Source of the DNA: Crocinitomicaceae bacterium | GTDB taxonomy: Bacteria; Bacteroidota; Bacteroidia; Flavobacteriales_D; Crocinitomicaceae | NCBI GenBank assembly: GCA_030727405.1 | Contig: JANRBR010000018.1 | Coordinates: 1 to 64,000, forward strand | Direction: 5' to 3' | Length of the DNA: 64,000 nt | Shown here: positions 9,071-17,307 of the stretch, one piece after another | Position numbering within the stretch: the stretch's first letter is position 1 | How the letters are laid out: every line of letters starts with the position of its first letter | Program-made: the position numbers and the translations under genes | Notes under the pieces: model-generated | Databases searched by the model: none | Told to the model about the DNA's origin: nothing | What the model saw: the letters and a program-made list of their open reading frames with translations, nothing else

Positions 9071-9932
9071 AGTGAAAAACTCCCCCTGTGTGTAGAAAGA
9101 GAATGGACTTCCCTTCTCCTTCAAAAAAATCAGGAAGGTTTTCATTCAATGCAAATAAAACCTTTCCAGTATAAACTGGCTCAATTTGAAAGTGATTTAT
9201 TCCGTAGAAATCATCTATAAACTTCATCAGACCTTCGCTTACCTTCGCATATCCTCCATGATGATAAGCATCCCAAATAATTAATTTATCACGAAGTAAA
9301 TGGAATTGTTCGTCATTGTTGAATAAGCAACGCATTTCAGTAAGCACATCAAATCCTTTTAAAACAGGAACCACTATCAATTTTGAATGATCAGGAATGG
9401 AGCGCAATAAACCCAAACTAGTGGTAGTGGTTCCTTGTGCCAATAGATAAAAATCAAATGTTTCCTCCAATTCATGTACGATCTCGGCACAACCTATGAT
9501 TCCCTCTTGATTTGCACCTCCCTCGGGAATCACCCAGATTTTATGTTCACCCATATAAACAATTCCGGATTCTTTCTTCGCGTTGGAAAAGTCGGATCTA
9601 GACAAGAAATTTAATTCCATTCCTAATGCAGCACATCGCGCTAAAACATGGTTAGATGTTTCATTCAGTTCCTCTCCCCTAACGTGACCAATGACTTTTA
9701 TTCCTAGCTCCTGACCAGCGGCAGCCGTTGCCAAGAGGTGATTGGAGAAAGCTCCTCCAAATGTGAGAATAGCATCACAATTTTCATCCAAGGCCTTCAA
9801 TAAGTTCCACTTTAATTTCCTCAATTTATTTCCTGAAATTTCAGGGTGAATTAAATCATCGCGCTTCACGAACAAATTATGATTCGAAACGTTACAAGGC
9901 AAGTTAAAGGATTCTACGCGGCTATTCCGCAC
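9069..9932 (-). CDS. PLP-dependent ACC deaminase / D-cysteine desulfhydrase family protein
   Basis: A fold-type II PLP enzyme. LFVKRDDLIHPEISGNKLRKLKW carries the PLP lysine in SGNKLRKLK, FGGAFSNH follows (phosphate/substrate loop), and GTTTTSLG lies later. Family members act on 1-aminocyclopropane-1-carboxylate or D-cysteine; the substrate here cannot be told from sequence. No in-frame ATG exists near the start. I chose the GTG at 9932 (287 aa) because homologues have about 20-35 residues before LFVKRDDL, and because the only exact promoter element (10002-10009) overlaps the longer TTG start at 10004. TTG starts at 9986 and 9935 are alternatives. Confidence 0.85.
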   Translation of the reverse strand: MRNSRVESFNLPCNVSNHNLFVKRDDLIHPEISGNKLRKLKWNLLKALDENCDAILTFGGAFSNHLLATAAAGQELGIKVIGHVRGEELNETSNHVLARCAALGMELNFLSRSDFSNAKKESGIVYMGEHKIWVIPEGGANQEGIIGCAEIVHELEETFDFYLLAQGTTTTSLGLLRSIPDHSKLIVVPVLKGFDVLTEMRCLFNNDEQFHLLRDKLIIWDAYHHGGYAKVSEGLMKFIDDFYGINHFQIEPVYTGKVLFALNENLPDFFEGEGKSILFLHTGGVFH

Positions 9933-9967
9933 CAAACCTGAGAACCAACCATCTAATTGAGAGGATA

Positions 9968-10165
9968 ATGAGTGAAGATTTTTCAAGTTTTTCAAAACGA
10001 TCAAATTTAGACGAAGAGGACTATTATATTTCTACTGAAGGATACATTGTTTTTACTGAAAAATACCATTTAAAGCGTGGATATTGCTGCAAAAGTGGCT
10101 GTAAACATTGTGCATATGGGTTTGACATCAAGACAGGAACTTTCAAAGAAAACAAAGATCTTTAA
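9968..10165 (+). CDS. DUF5522 small cysteine-rich protein
   Basis: A 65-residue protein with the DUF5522 pattern: DYYISTEGYIVFTEKYHLKR followed by GYCCKSGCKHCAYGF, a CC-x4-C-x2-C cluster that looks metal-binding. Function unknown; from memory, similar short proteins are common in Bacteroidota. The ATG at 9968 follows a purine-rich GAGAGGATA. Its TAA overlaps the stop of the convergent acyltransferase gene within the palindrome TTAA. Confidence 0.85.
   Translation: MSEDFSSFSKRSNLDEEDYYISTEGYIVFTEKYHLKRGYCCKSGCKHCAYGFDIKTGTFKENKDL
10002..10009 (-). promoter_or_regulatory. Candidate -7 element for the deaminase-like gene
   Basis: On the minus strand this is TAAATTTG, an exact TAnnTTTG match. 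It overlaps a possible TTG start at 10004, which argues that translation begins further downstream. The element lies inside the divergent DUF5522 gene. Confidence 0.4.
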
Positions 10166-10704
10166 CGGATCCCTTTTTCAGGATATTTACCTTCATATTG
10201 ACTCAACACGCTTTTGATGTAGTCAATGTCTGCATCAACGTTACCTGTTGGATGAAACAAACTGTGAAATCCACCCGTTTTCGTTTTAAAGTCAATGTAA
10301 CAGATGTAAATCGGGACACCCGCTTTTTGAGCAACGTAATAAAATCCTTTTTTCCAATTAGGATTATAATCCCTTGTTCCTTCTGGTGAGAAAACCATGA
10401 ACATCGATTCATTTTCTTCGAAATACTTCAACGCCGTATCTGTCAGGTTATTTTTTTTCTTGCGGTCAACTGGAATACCACCAATCGCTCTCAGAAACCA
10501 ACCAAGTGGTGGAAAAAATAGTTCTTTTTTCATGAGGTATCTCCCCTTGACACCAAAGAGGACAAATGCCATTCTTCCAAGGACAAAATCCCAATTAGAG
10601 GTATGGGGTCCAACAGCTATGACACACTTTTTGACATCACTTGGAACACTTTTATCAATCTTCCAACCAGTTAACCAAAAAATAAATCGTACGATTATCT
10701 TCAT
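10162..10704 (-). CDS. PlsC-like 1-acyl-glycerol-3-phosphate acyltransferase family protein
   Basis: A 180-residue membrane-associated acyltransferase. The catalytic H-x4-D motif is present (GPHTSNWDF, ~33), then a GIPVDR-type block (~75) and FSPEGTRDYNPNWKKGFYYVA (~107-127), the acceptor-binding EGTR motif. It probably acylates a phospholipid precursor or related acceptor at the inner membrane; it is shorter than classical PlsC. I chose the ATG at 10704 over a TTG two codons upstream. An exact promoter element lies only 3 nt before this ATG. Confidence 0.88.
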   Translation of the reverse strand: MKIIVRFIFWLTGWKIDKSVPSDVKKCVIAVGPHTSNWDFVLGRMAFVLFGVKGRYLMKKELFFPPLGWFLRAIGGIPVDRKKKNNLTDTALKYFEENESMFMVFSPEGTRDYNPNWKKGFYYVAQKAGVPIYICYIDFKTKTGGFHSLFHPTGNVDADIDYIKSVLSQYEGKYPEKGIR

Positions 10705-10707
10705 GTT

Positions 10708-10715
10708 CAAAGATA
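10708..10715 (-). promoter_or_regulatory. Candidate -7 element, near-leaderless (acyltransferase)
   Basis: On the minus strand TATCTTTG is followed by AAC and then the ATG, a spacing of 3 nt. If the consensus position applies, transcription would start at or next to the initiation codon. Confidence 0.5.
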
Positions 10716-10749
10716 ATCAATTCATCTTTCATTTATCTTTACAGTCGAA

Positions 10750-11979
10750 ATGTATCGCGCAAAAGAGATAATCTATATTTTATGCCTTGGAATTCTGTTT
10801 TATCTAACAGTCCAATTTTGCCTTATGATTTCCCCAAGACCTTCTGAGACAGAGCGCATTCCTACATTCAAAGAATCTCGAATGGAGCTTAGTGCACAGC
10901 CATTGACTCTAATGAAGGAATTGGTGACAATCGAGTTGTTTCAAGTTAAAAACCAATCTTTTTTAACGCAACTGAAGCAAATGATTCGATCCAAAAATGA
11001 CATGGATCAATTGGACGGCATTCAAATCGACTTTCACAAACCCATGAGTTTGATCCTGATGGACGGAGAAAAAACTCCACCCTTTTTACTGCACTTTAGC
11101 GCTAGTGACGTGGCAAAAAAGAAAACATTCGGTAAGCATTATGTTCAGGTTGGATCGGATGTTTTTTATGCTCCATCGGAACCATTCACGTTGAAACAGA
11201 TTAATTGGATGCTAAAAAATGTGAAATGGGAATCCGAAAGCATTCAAGATAAACAACTGATTGTTCAGCAAAACATGAATGGAAAAAAGACGAAAGGAAC
11301 GTTGAACTGGAAGGAAAACCAACTTCATTTTACAAGTGAATCCATCAGTGGTCCAAGTTTCAAAATACTACAACCGCGTTATTTTCACCTGAGTCAGGCC
11401 TTTCCTAAAAAGATGCTTTCTGCCATTCCCCAAGACCATGATTTAAGATTATTGCTCCATTCATTGGACCGTTTTTCAATTAACTACGATGGAGGGAAAT
11501 TAACTTCGGACGAATTGTTCCCATTTGCCGCATCTTTTGAAGCATTACTTCAGTATGATAATCCGGAAGCGATGAAGCAGTCGATGAACCAATTCAAAAC
11601 AGCCTTCGATACCTTGAAATGGGAAGGGAATCATGTTCAGATGGGGACACAACACATTTATTACCAAACCATTGGACCCAAATCACTTTATGTCTGCACG
11701 GACAAAGGTAAGTTTTGTCCAAATGGAGGTCCAAACCTGATTTCCTGCGACGTTGATTTCATGTGCAAAGGAGATTTAAAACGACTGACAACCGTTCAAA
11801 ACACCGGTTGGGCTGGACTTGTTTTGGATATGATCCCAGCATTTCGTGCCAGCAAAGAACTTTTTGATGGAACCAGTAAAATCAACACCACAAAAAAAGG
11901 AATTGACATCACATTCAAACCGGGTAAGATGGTTCTACATGAACTTATAAACGCCATGCTAGTCTATGGTCAAGAATAA
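10750..11979 (+). CDS. Unknown bitopic (membrane-anchored) protein
   Basis: A 409-residue protein I do not recognise. One N-terminal hydrophobic segment (residues ~7-29, IIYILCLGILFYLTVQFCLMI) is followed by a long soluble part with alternating charged and hydrophobic stretches, so the body is probably periplasmic. I see no catalytic motif; three cysteines lie in the C-terminal third (CTDKGKFC, SCDVDFMC region). It stands alone, divergent from the acyltransferase. A one-mismatch promoter element (TATCTTTA, 10734-10741) ends 8 nt before the ATG. Some Bacteroidota have similar 'DUF-type' outer-face proteins, but I make no family claim. Confidence 0.85.
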   Translation: MYRAKEIIYILCLGILFYLTVQFCLMISPRPSETERIPTFKESRMELSAQPLTLMKELVTIELFQVKNQSFLTQLKQMIRSKNDMDQLDGIQIDFHKPMSLILMDGEKTPPFLLHFSASDVAKKKTFGKHYVQVGSDVFYAPSEPFTLKQINWMLKNVKWESESIQDKQLIVQQNMNGKKTKGTLNWKENQLHFTSESISGPSFKILQPRYFHLSQAFPKKMLSAIPQDHDLRLLLHSLDRFSINYDGGKLTSDELFPFAASFEALLQYDNPEAMKQSMNQFKTAFDTLKWEGNHVQMGTQHIYYQTIGPKSLYVCTDKGKFCPNGGPNLISCDVDFMCKGDLKRLTTVQNTGWAGLVLDMIPAFRASKELFDGTSKINTTKKGIDITFKPGKMVLHELINAMLVYGQE

Positions 11980-12078
11980 TCCAAGACCTTTTGAAAACGA
12001 TTATAATCGCTTAAGTTTATCTCTTTAAAAATATTCGAAAAGAAGCCGCGTAATTAATGAAACTTAAATTCACTAATT

Positions 12079-12462
12079 ATGAAAACGTACCTTTTTTCGT
12101 TTGAAAAGCTAGATGTATGGAAGGAGGCACATGCGCTTGTGCTTCTGACTTACACGGCAACAAAAAAATTCCCAACTTCGGAGCGATTTGGACTATCCAA
12201 CTGGATGAAACAATCGAGCATCGACATTGTGAGTCAACTTTCCCTCGGTAGCGGTCCACTTCCGCGAAAGGAACAAATCGTTCATTATCAAAAAGCCTAT
12301 TCGGCCGGTATCGAACTGTTAAACCAGGCGTTGATTGCAAGAGACTTAGGGTATTTAACCGAGGACCATTGCTTGGAATACCGTGTTCATTTGGAAATGG
12401 TCACTGGAAAAATTCATGCACTTCGAAAATCACTTGTAGTAAAAACGATGGCGGCCGCATAG
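12079..12462 (+). CDS. Four-helix-bundle protein (23S rRNA intervening-sequence protein family), divergent
   Basis: A 127-residue, helix-rich protein. FEKLDVWKEAHALVLLTYTATKKFPTSERFGLSN matches the opening of the four-helix-bundle (TIGR02436 / S23) family. The conserved block that normally follows (SIPSNIAEG-like) is here replaced by SIDIVSQLSLGSG, so this is a divergent member. Family members form oligomeric bundles with a basic face; their role as free-standing genes is unknown. It stands alone between the unknown bitopic protein and the convergent glnN, sharing a terminator with it. Confidence 0.78.
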   Translation: MKTYLFSFEKLDVWKEAHALVLLTYTATKKFPTSERFGLSNWMKQSSIDIVSQLSLGSGPLPRKEQIVHYQKAYSAGIELLNQALIARDLGYLTEDHCLEYRVHLEMVTGKIHALRKSLVVKTMAAA

Positions 12463-12482
12463 AAAGCCTCTTTTTAAGCAAA

Positions 12483-12513
12483 AAAAAAGTCCCGATTGAG
12501 TCGGGACTTTTTC
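12483..12513. terminator. Bidirectional rho-independent terminator
   Basis: The stem GTCCCGA / TCGGGAC with a 5-nt loop is flanked by an A run on the left and a T run on the right, so it can serve both the four-helix-bundle gene and the convergent glnN. Confidence 0.9.
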
Positions 12514-12516
12514 ATT

Positions 12517-14703
12517 TTATCGAGTAAATAACATTTCTCTGAATTTCGGCAATGGCCAAAGCTCATCTTCCACTAATAACTCTAATTTATCGGCATGGTA
12601 ACGTATTTCATCGAAATGCGATTTAACGTTATCACAGTAAGCAAGTGCTTTATCTTCTGCATGCTCCAATTTGTTGGCGATTTTTCGTTGTTCGAGCATG
12701 GCATCGGAAGCTGTTTTCATTTTATTCATGTGCATGCTGATTTTCTCAATGATTTCAATTTGTGCTTTGGCCGCAGCTTTACCAGCTTTCTCACCTAGGA
12801 CACTCATTAAACCTTGCGCATTTGAAATCAATTTATTTTGGTATTCAACCGCTGCAGGAATGAAATTATTTTGAATCAAATCACCCATCAAACGAGATTC
12901 GATTTGAATTTTCAATACATAATTTTCAAATTCAATTTCGCGACGAGCATCTAATTCTCTTGGAGAAAGCACATCCATTTCTTCGAATAATTGAGCGACC
13001 TTTTTATCGTGCCAAATCTGCAAAGCACGTGGCGTATCTTTTAAATTTGCCAATCCACGTTTCTCAGCTTCAATTACCCATTCATCTCCGTATCCATTTC
13101 CTTCGAAGCGAATTTTTTTGGATTGTTTGATCATGGCTTGAAGTTCTTTCAAAATCGCTTCGTCTTTTCCTTCCCCTTTTGCAATGCGTGCATCAATTGC
13201 TTTTTTGAATACACGTAATTGTTTCGCCATAATCGTATTCAATACAATCATCGCAGATCCACAGTTTGCCGACGATCCAACCGCACGGAATTCAAACTTA
13301 TTACCCGTAAAGGCAAAAGGTGAAGTTCTATTTCGATCGGTATTATCCAAGAGAATTTGAGGTATCTTCCCGATGTTTAACTTCAATTCCGTTTTATCCT
13401 GAGGCGTCATTTTACCCGCTTTGATGTTTTTTTCTAAATCATCAAGCAATTGTGAAAGTTGACTACCAATGAACACCGAAATGATCGCTGGTGGTGCTTC
13501 ATTAGCACCTAAACGATGGTCATTCCCTGCTGATGCGATTGCTGCGCGCAACAAACCAGCATTTTCATGAATGGCCATAATCGTATTGACAAAGAAGGTT
13601 AAAAATTGCAAATTCGACTTTGGATTTTTTCCCGGAGCCAAAAGGTTTACACCTGTATTTGTGCTCAATGACCAGTTGTTGTGTTTACCAGAACCATTAA
13701 CGCCTGCAAAAGGTTTTTCATGCAATAACACACGGAAATTATGCTTGCGAGCAGTTTTCTCCATGATGTCCATTAACAATAAGTTATGGTCGTTTGCTAA
13801 GTTGCATTCTTCAAAAATTGGCGCACATTCAAATTGATTAGGAGCTACCTCATTGTGTCGCGTAGTAACTGGAATACCAAGTTTCAACGATTCCACTTCA
13901 AATTCGCGCATAAACGCATTCACGCGCTCAGGAATGGAACCAAAATAATGATCTTCTAATTGTTGTCCTTTCGCTGGTGCATGTCCAAACAAGGCTCTAC
14001 CAGTCAACATGATGTCTGGACGCGCATTAAATAATGCGGAATCAATTAAAAAGTATTCTTGCTCCCAACCTAGAGTTGCATTGACTTTATTGACATTTTT
14101 ATCAAAGTATTGGCATACATCTACCGCTGCGTGATCAATGGCATTTAACGCTTTTAACAAAGGCATTTTGTAATCCAAAGATTCTCCCGTGTAAGATATA
14201 AAGATGGTTGGTATACAAAGTGTTTTCCCAATGACGAAAGCTGGAGATGATGGATCCCATGCGGTATAACCACGGGCTTCAAACGTGTTTCTAATTCCAC
14301 CGTTAGGAAAGGATGAAGCATCTGGTTCCTGCTGCACCAACAAATCACCGTCAAAACGTTCAATTGCTTTTCCTGGACCAATTGGTTTAAAAAACGCATC
14401 GTGTTTTTCTGCAGTTGTTCCGGTTAAGGGTTGAAACCAGTGAGTGTAATGCGTTGCTCCTTTCGAAATCGCCCAGTCTTTCATGGCTGAAGCAACTTGA
14501 TCGGCATTTTTACGATCCAAACGTGTGCCATTTTGTGCTGATTCCAACATCGATTTGTACGTTTCAGATGGAAGGTATTCACGCATCACGTCGATGTGAA
14601 ATACATTTTGCCCAAACAATTCCGAAAGTTTACCGTCAAATTCAATGTGTTTAGGTTCTCTATTCAACACATCTTGATACGCATTTAGTCTTTTTGTTGC
14701 CAT
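12517..14703 (-). CDS. glnN: Glutamine synthetase type III
   Basis: A 728-residue GSIII enzyme that makes glutamine from glutamate and ammonia with ATP in the cytoplasm. Its length is normal for the type III family. The GSIII signature NGSGKHNNWS is present (~335), with the upstream TRHNEVAPNQFECAP block and a downstream RTSPFAFTGNKFEFR arginine-rich active-site segment. The ATG at 14703 gives MATKRLNAYQD. Its upstream region holds an exact promoter element and, further up, an unusual inverted repeat that could be an operator. Confidence 0.97.
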   Translation of the reverse strand: MATKRLNAYQDVLNREPKHIEFDGKLSELFGQNVFHIDVMREYLPSETYKSMLESAQNGTRLDRKNADQVASAMKDWAISKGATHYTHWFQPLTGTTAEKHDAFFKPIGPGKAIERFDGDLLVQQEPDASSFPNGGIRNTFEARGYTAWDPSSPAFVIGKTLCIPTIFISYTGESLDYKMPLLKALNAIDHAAVDVCQYFDKNVNKVNATLGWEQEYFLIDSALFNARPDIMLTGRALFGHAPAKGQQLEDHYFGSIPERVNAFMREFEVESLKLGIPVTTRHNEVAPNQFECAPIFEECNLANDHNLLLMDIMEKTARKHNFRVLLHEKPFAGVNGSGKHNNWSLSTNTGVNLLAPGKNPKSNLQFLTFFVNTIMAIHENAGLLRAAIASAGNDHRLGANEAPPAIISVFIGSQLSQLLDDLEKNIKAGKMTPQDKTELKLNIGKIPQILLDNTDRNRTSPFAFTGNKFEFRAVGSSANCGSAMIVLNTIMAKQLRVFKKAIDARIAKGEGKDEAILKELQAMIKQSKKIRFEGNGYGDEWVIEAEKRGLANLKDTPRALQIWHDKKVAQLFEEMDVLSPRELDARREIEFENYVLKIQIESRLMGDLIQNNFIPAAVEYQNKLISNAQGLMSVLGEKAGKAAAKAQIEIIEKISMHMNKMKTASDAMLEQRKIANKLEHAEDKALAYCDNVKSHFDEIRYHADKLELLVEDELWPLPKFREMLFTR

Positions 14704-14720
14704 TTTGTTTATTTTTTTGA

Positions 14721-14728
14721 CAAAGTTA
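14721..14728 (-). promoter_or_regulatory. Candidate -7 element for glnN
   Basis: TAACTTTG on the minus strand matches the consensus exactly, 17 nt before the glnN ATG. No clear -33 TTG is visible upstream. Confidence 0.55.
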
Positions 14729-14775
14729 TTTATTTTTTAGCCTTTAAGTGTATTATTTTGTCTTTTTTTTAAACA

Positions 14776-14799
14776 TACCCCCTCTTTTTTAAGGGGGTA
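14776..14799. repeat. Perfect 8-bp inverted repeat in the glnN-Nudix divergent region
   Basis: The arms TACCCCCT and AGGGGGTA are perfect complements around an 8-nt loop. This is the only GC-rich island in an intergenic stretch that is otherwise nearly all A and T. It lies 48 nt upstream of the glnN promoter element and about 78 nt before the Nudix ATG. It could be a binding site for a dimeric regulator of either gene; a T run does not follow, so it is not a typical terminator. Confidence 0.5.
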
Positions 14800-14877
14800 A
14801 ATCAATTATTTTTAATTTAATCATATAAAATCGATTAAATTTGATTGAATTATTAGAAAAAATACATTTTTGTAGGC

Positions 14878-15492
14878 ATGACAAAATTCGAATTCATTTC
14901 TCGATTTAAAAACGACTTACCTGGTGCAAGCGCCCATGAGGCATTTGCTCCATACAGAAAGCACTTTGAAAATAAAACCAATGTGACGCGCAAACCGGCA
15001 GCAGTTGCCATTCATTTTTATGTTCACCTAGGAAGTTGGTATTTTATTATCATTGAGCGCTCCTCCTATGATGGAAAGCACAGTGCTCAGATGGCCTTTC
15101 CGGGTGGAAAGCCGGAAACGAATGATCCGCATTTAGAATTTACAGCAAGAAGAGAGTCCGAAGAAGAAATTGGCATACCGACCATTCAAGGTGAACTGAT
15201 TAGCGAACTTTCCTTGGTTTGGATTCCTGTTTCTAGTTTTGAGGTAACACCTTTTGTTATTTTGCACGATGAACGTCCAACCATTCAATTGAATGAACGC
15301 GAGGTTGCAAATTGCTTTGAAGTCCATTTGGACGAATTACTCGACGATTCATCTGTTTCTAAAACGACCATTCAAGTCAACAAAGAAGTTCAACTGGAAG
15401 ACATCCCTTGTTTTCTATTAAATGGTAAAATTGTTTGGGGAGCAACAGCACTGATTTTAGCAGAATTAAAAACCTTGCTTAAAAATGACTAA
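14878..15492 (+). CDS. NUDIX hydrolase (CoA-pyrophosphatase-like)
   Basis: A 204-residue Nudix protein. The Nudix box is visible as FPGGKPETNDP followed by TARRESEEEIGI (~80-105), the arrangement seen in NudL-type CoA/NADH pyrophosphatases. It probably hydrolyses a nucleoside-diphosphate-X compound with a divalent metal; the substrate is not determined. It is divergent from glnN. Just before the ATG is TACATTTTTG, close to but not matching the promoter consensus. Confidence 0.9.
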   Translation: MTKFEFISRFKNDLPGASAHEAFAPYRKHFENKTNVTRKPAAVAIHFYVHLGSWYFIIIERSSYDGKHSAQMAFPGGKPETNDPHLEFTARRESEEEIGIPTIQGELISELSLVWIPVSSFEVTPFVILHDERPTIQLNEREVANCFEVHLDELLDDSSVSKTTIQVNKEVQLEDIPCFLLNGKIVWGATALILAELKTLLKND

Positions 15493-15496
15493 AAAC

Positions 15497-15530
15497 AAAA
15501 AGAGGAACAACTCTTGTTTGTTCCTCTTTC
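15497..15530. terminator. Rho-independent terminator
   Basis: The 12-bp arms AAAGAGGAACAA and TTGTTCCTCTTT surround a 7-nt loop just after the Nudix gene. The flanks are A-rich on the left and T-rich on the right, so it may also act for the convergent mnmD. Confidence 0.85.
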
Positions 15531-15639
15531 TGCTAAACCATGCTAAAACTATAAAACTAAAACTACAACTATGAAATGTAATTTGATGCAAATTTAAAGT
15601 CTTTTTTTCAATGAACAATCTTTTAATGTGAATTTTACA

Positions 15640-16302
15640 TTAAATTTTAATCGCCCGTGTCATTTCTCTTTTTCCTGGAGGTCCCGGTAAAGATTCTAAG
15701 GAAAAGCGCAATGATTTTAAATTTCGCTTCATTTGTCCTTGCGCACAATAGGTTACAAAAACTCCGCCACTCTTTAACATGTCATGCATAATGGTCAAGA
15801 TGGGTAAATCCCACATCTCCGCTTGTGCCCTAGGTCCAAACGCATCATAATATATAAGGTCCACCTGCTCGATCGAATGAAACGCTTGAATGTCCTGTTC
15901 TATTTTAGACAATTGAAAATAGGGATGTATTTCTTCAAACCTTCCCCAAGCGGACTGCATGATTTTCACATACATCTCTGATTCAAATTCACTTTTGGCA
16001 TAGTCCATTTGTTGCCAAATTTTCTCGGGAATGGGATGAAGTTCAATTCCTGCATATTGAATGTTACGTTTTTGAGCAAGGGCCCAATCCGCCGTTAAAA
16101 ATGCATTTAATCCGGTGCCAAATCCCATTTCGAACACCTTAAGCGGCTCCAAGGTCGCAGGCATGTTTTCAAGTCCATGGCGAATAAACACGTGAAGTGC
16201 TTCTTGCTTGGCTCCATGAGATGAATGATAGGTTTCATCCAACTCCGGTAGGTAGAGTGTTTTGGATCCATCATTCGTTTGCCGCACTTCCAATTCTTTC
16301 AT
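15640..16302 (-). CDS. mnmD: tRNA 5-methylaminomethyl-2-thiouridine methyltransferase MnmD (MnmC1-like)
   Basis: A 220-residue DUF752-type methyltransferase, the stand-alone counterpart of the methyltransferase half of MnmC, which finishes the wobble uridine modification of certain tRNAs. The N-terminus (EVRQTNDGSKTLYLPELDETYHS) is typical, the SAM motif is FEMGFGTGLNAFL (~57-69), and the catalytic-face motif YYDAFGPRAQAEMWD lies at ~145. I chose the ATG at 16302, which follows the upstream stop by 1 nt, over a TTG six codons earlier that overlaps the upstream gene. Confidence 0.92.
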   Translation of the reverse strand: MKELEVRQTNDGSKTLYLPELDETYHSSHGAKQEALHVFIRHGLENMPATLEPLKVFEMGFGTGLNAFLTADWALAQKRNIQYAGIELHPIPEKIWQQMDYAKSEFESEMYVKIMQSAWGRFEEIHPYFQLSKIEQDIQAFHSIEQVDLIYYDAFGPRAQAEMWDLPILTIMHDMLKSGGVFVTYCAQGQMKRNLKSLRFSLESLPGPPGKREMTRAIKI

Positions 16303-16303
16303 C

Positions 16304-16942
16304 TTATTTTTTTCGTGCAATCATGAGTCCATCTCTAATTGGAAGCAACACCTCTTCTACTCGATCATCGGCGTGAATAATGGTATTCAGTTCCCTCAAT
16401 AGTGTGGTATCCTTGTCATTTTTTTCTGGATCAGCCACTTTTCCCGACCACAATACGTTGTCCAAAATGATGTATCCTCCTGGTTTTACCAACGGAAGAA
16501 CAAGTTCGTAATACGCAATGTAGTTTTGTTTATCTGCATCAATGAACACAAGGTCCCACTCTTCTTTTAAGGTTGGAATCACTTCCAAGGCTGGAGAGAG
16601 AATGTATTCAATTCGCTTCGCATATTCGGAGGCATTGAAATACCCTTTCACTCGATTCACCAATTCTTCGTTGACATCAATCGTCACAAGTTTTCCATCA
16701 GCTGCAAGTCCTTCCGCCAAACAAAGTGCCGAATACCCGGTGTAAGTTCCTATTTCTAGGATGCGTTTCGGTTGAATCATTTTAGACAGCATGCTCAAAA
16801 CGCGCCCCTGAAAATGACCACTCAACATGCGCGGTTGCAAAACCTCCACATGCGTTTCTCGATTGATACGTTTGAGTAAATCGTTCTCGTCTTCTGAATG
16901 CGTACAACAATAGCGATCTATTTCTTGGGGAATGAATTCCAT
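16304..16942 (-). CDS. Class I SAM-dependent O-methyltransferase (caffeoyl-CoA OMT family)
   Basis: A 212-residue O-methyltransferase of the bacterial caffeoyl-CoA OMT-like family. Motif I is ILEIGTYTGYSALCLAEGL (~60), then VTIDVNEE (~86), the metal-binding VFIDADKQNY (~132) and LDNVLWSGKV (~160). The substrate is unknown. It is followed 1 nt later by mnmD, so the two form an operon. Confidence 0.92.
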   Translation of the reverse strand: MEFIPQEIDRYCCTHSEDENDLLKRINRETHVEVLQPRMLSGHFQGRVLSMLSKMIQPKRILEIGTYTGYSALCLAEGLAADGKLVTIDVNEELVNRVKGYFNASEYAKRIEYILSPALEVIPTLKEEWDLVFIDADKQNYIAYYELVLPLVKPGGYIILDNVLWSGKVADPEKNDKDTTLLRELNTIIHADDRVEEVLLPIRDGLMIARKK

Positions 16943-16962
16943 ATGATAAATATTTATTCCTA

Positions 16963-16970
16963 CAAAAGTA
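16963..16970 (-). promoter_or_regulatory. Candidate -7 element for the O-methyltransferase-mnmD operon
   Basis: TACTTTTG on the minus strand is an exact consensus match, 20 nt before the ATG at 16942. Confidence 0.5.
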
Positions 16971-17280
16971 ATGGAAATCCTTCGTTCATCGTTTTAACGC
17001 TTTTGCATCCATGAGAAATGATTGGCATCAACAGCAAGTACCTTGAACATTTACTTTGCATCTTATTTTTCAATTTATCCATTACAAAAATACTTTAAGG
17101 ATCTATTCCCCTAAAAAAGCAATGCATAAAAGAAGATGGTACATTCATTTTGATTCGTAAATATTCATTTGCTGCAAATTAGGAAGGATAAAAAATAAAG
17201 CATCTTCTTCAATTTGAGTAAATAATTCCATTTTGACATGGTTATGCTCAATTTGATTGCCTATAGTTCTTTCAATTTCC

Positions 17281-17288
17281 TAAATTTG
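17281..17288 (+). promoter_or_regulatory. Promoter for alaS
   Basis: TAAATTTG is an exact -7 match 19 nt before the alaS ATG. A TTG lies 21 nt upstream (17257-17259), a reasonable -33 element, which makes this one of the best promoters in the window. Confidence 0.6.
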
Positions 17289-17307
17289 CAAGCAAACAAA
17301 CTTAACA

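Larger units (their letters stand above)
16943..17307. other. 365-bp intergenic region upstream of alaS
   Basis: This is the longest non-coding stretch in the window. It is A/T-rich and holds the divergent promoter elements of the O-methyltransferase (16963-16970) and alaS (17281-17288). A long-range inverted pair (AGAAGATG near 17133 and CATCTTCT near 17207) and two copies of TCAATTTGA (near 17211 and 17249) are also visible. I see no tRNA, no coding frame with a plausible product and no terminator. Confidence 0.6.
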
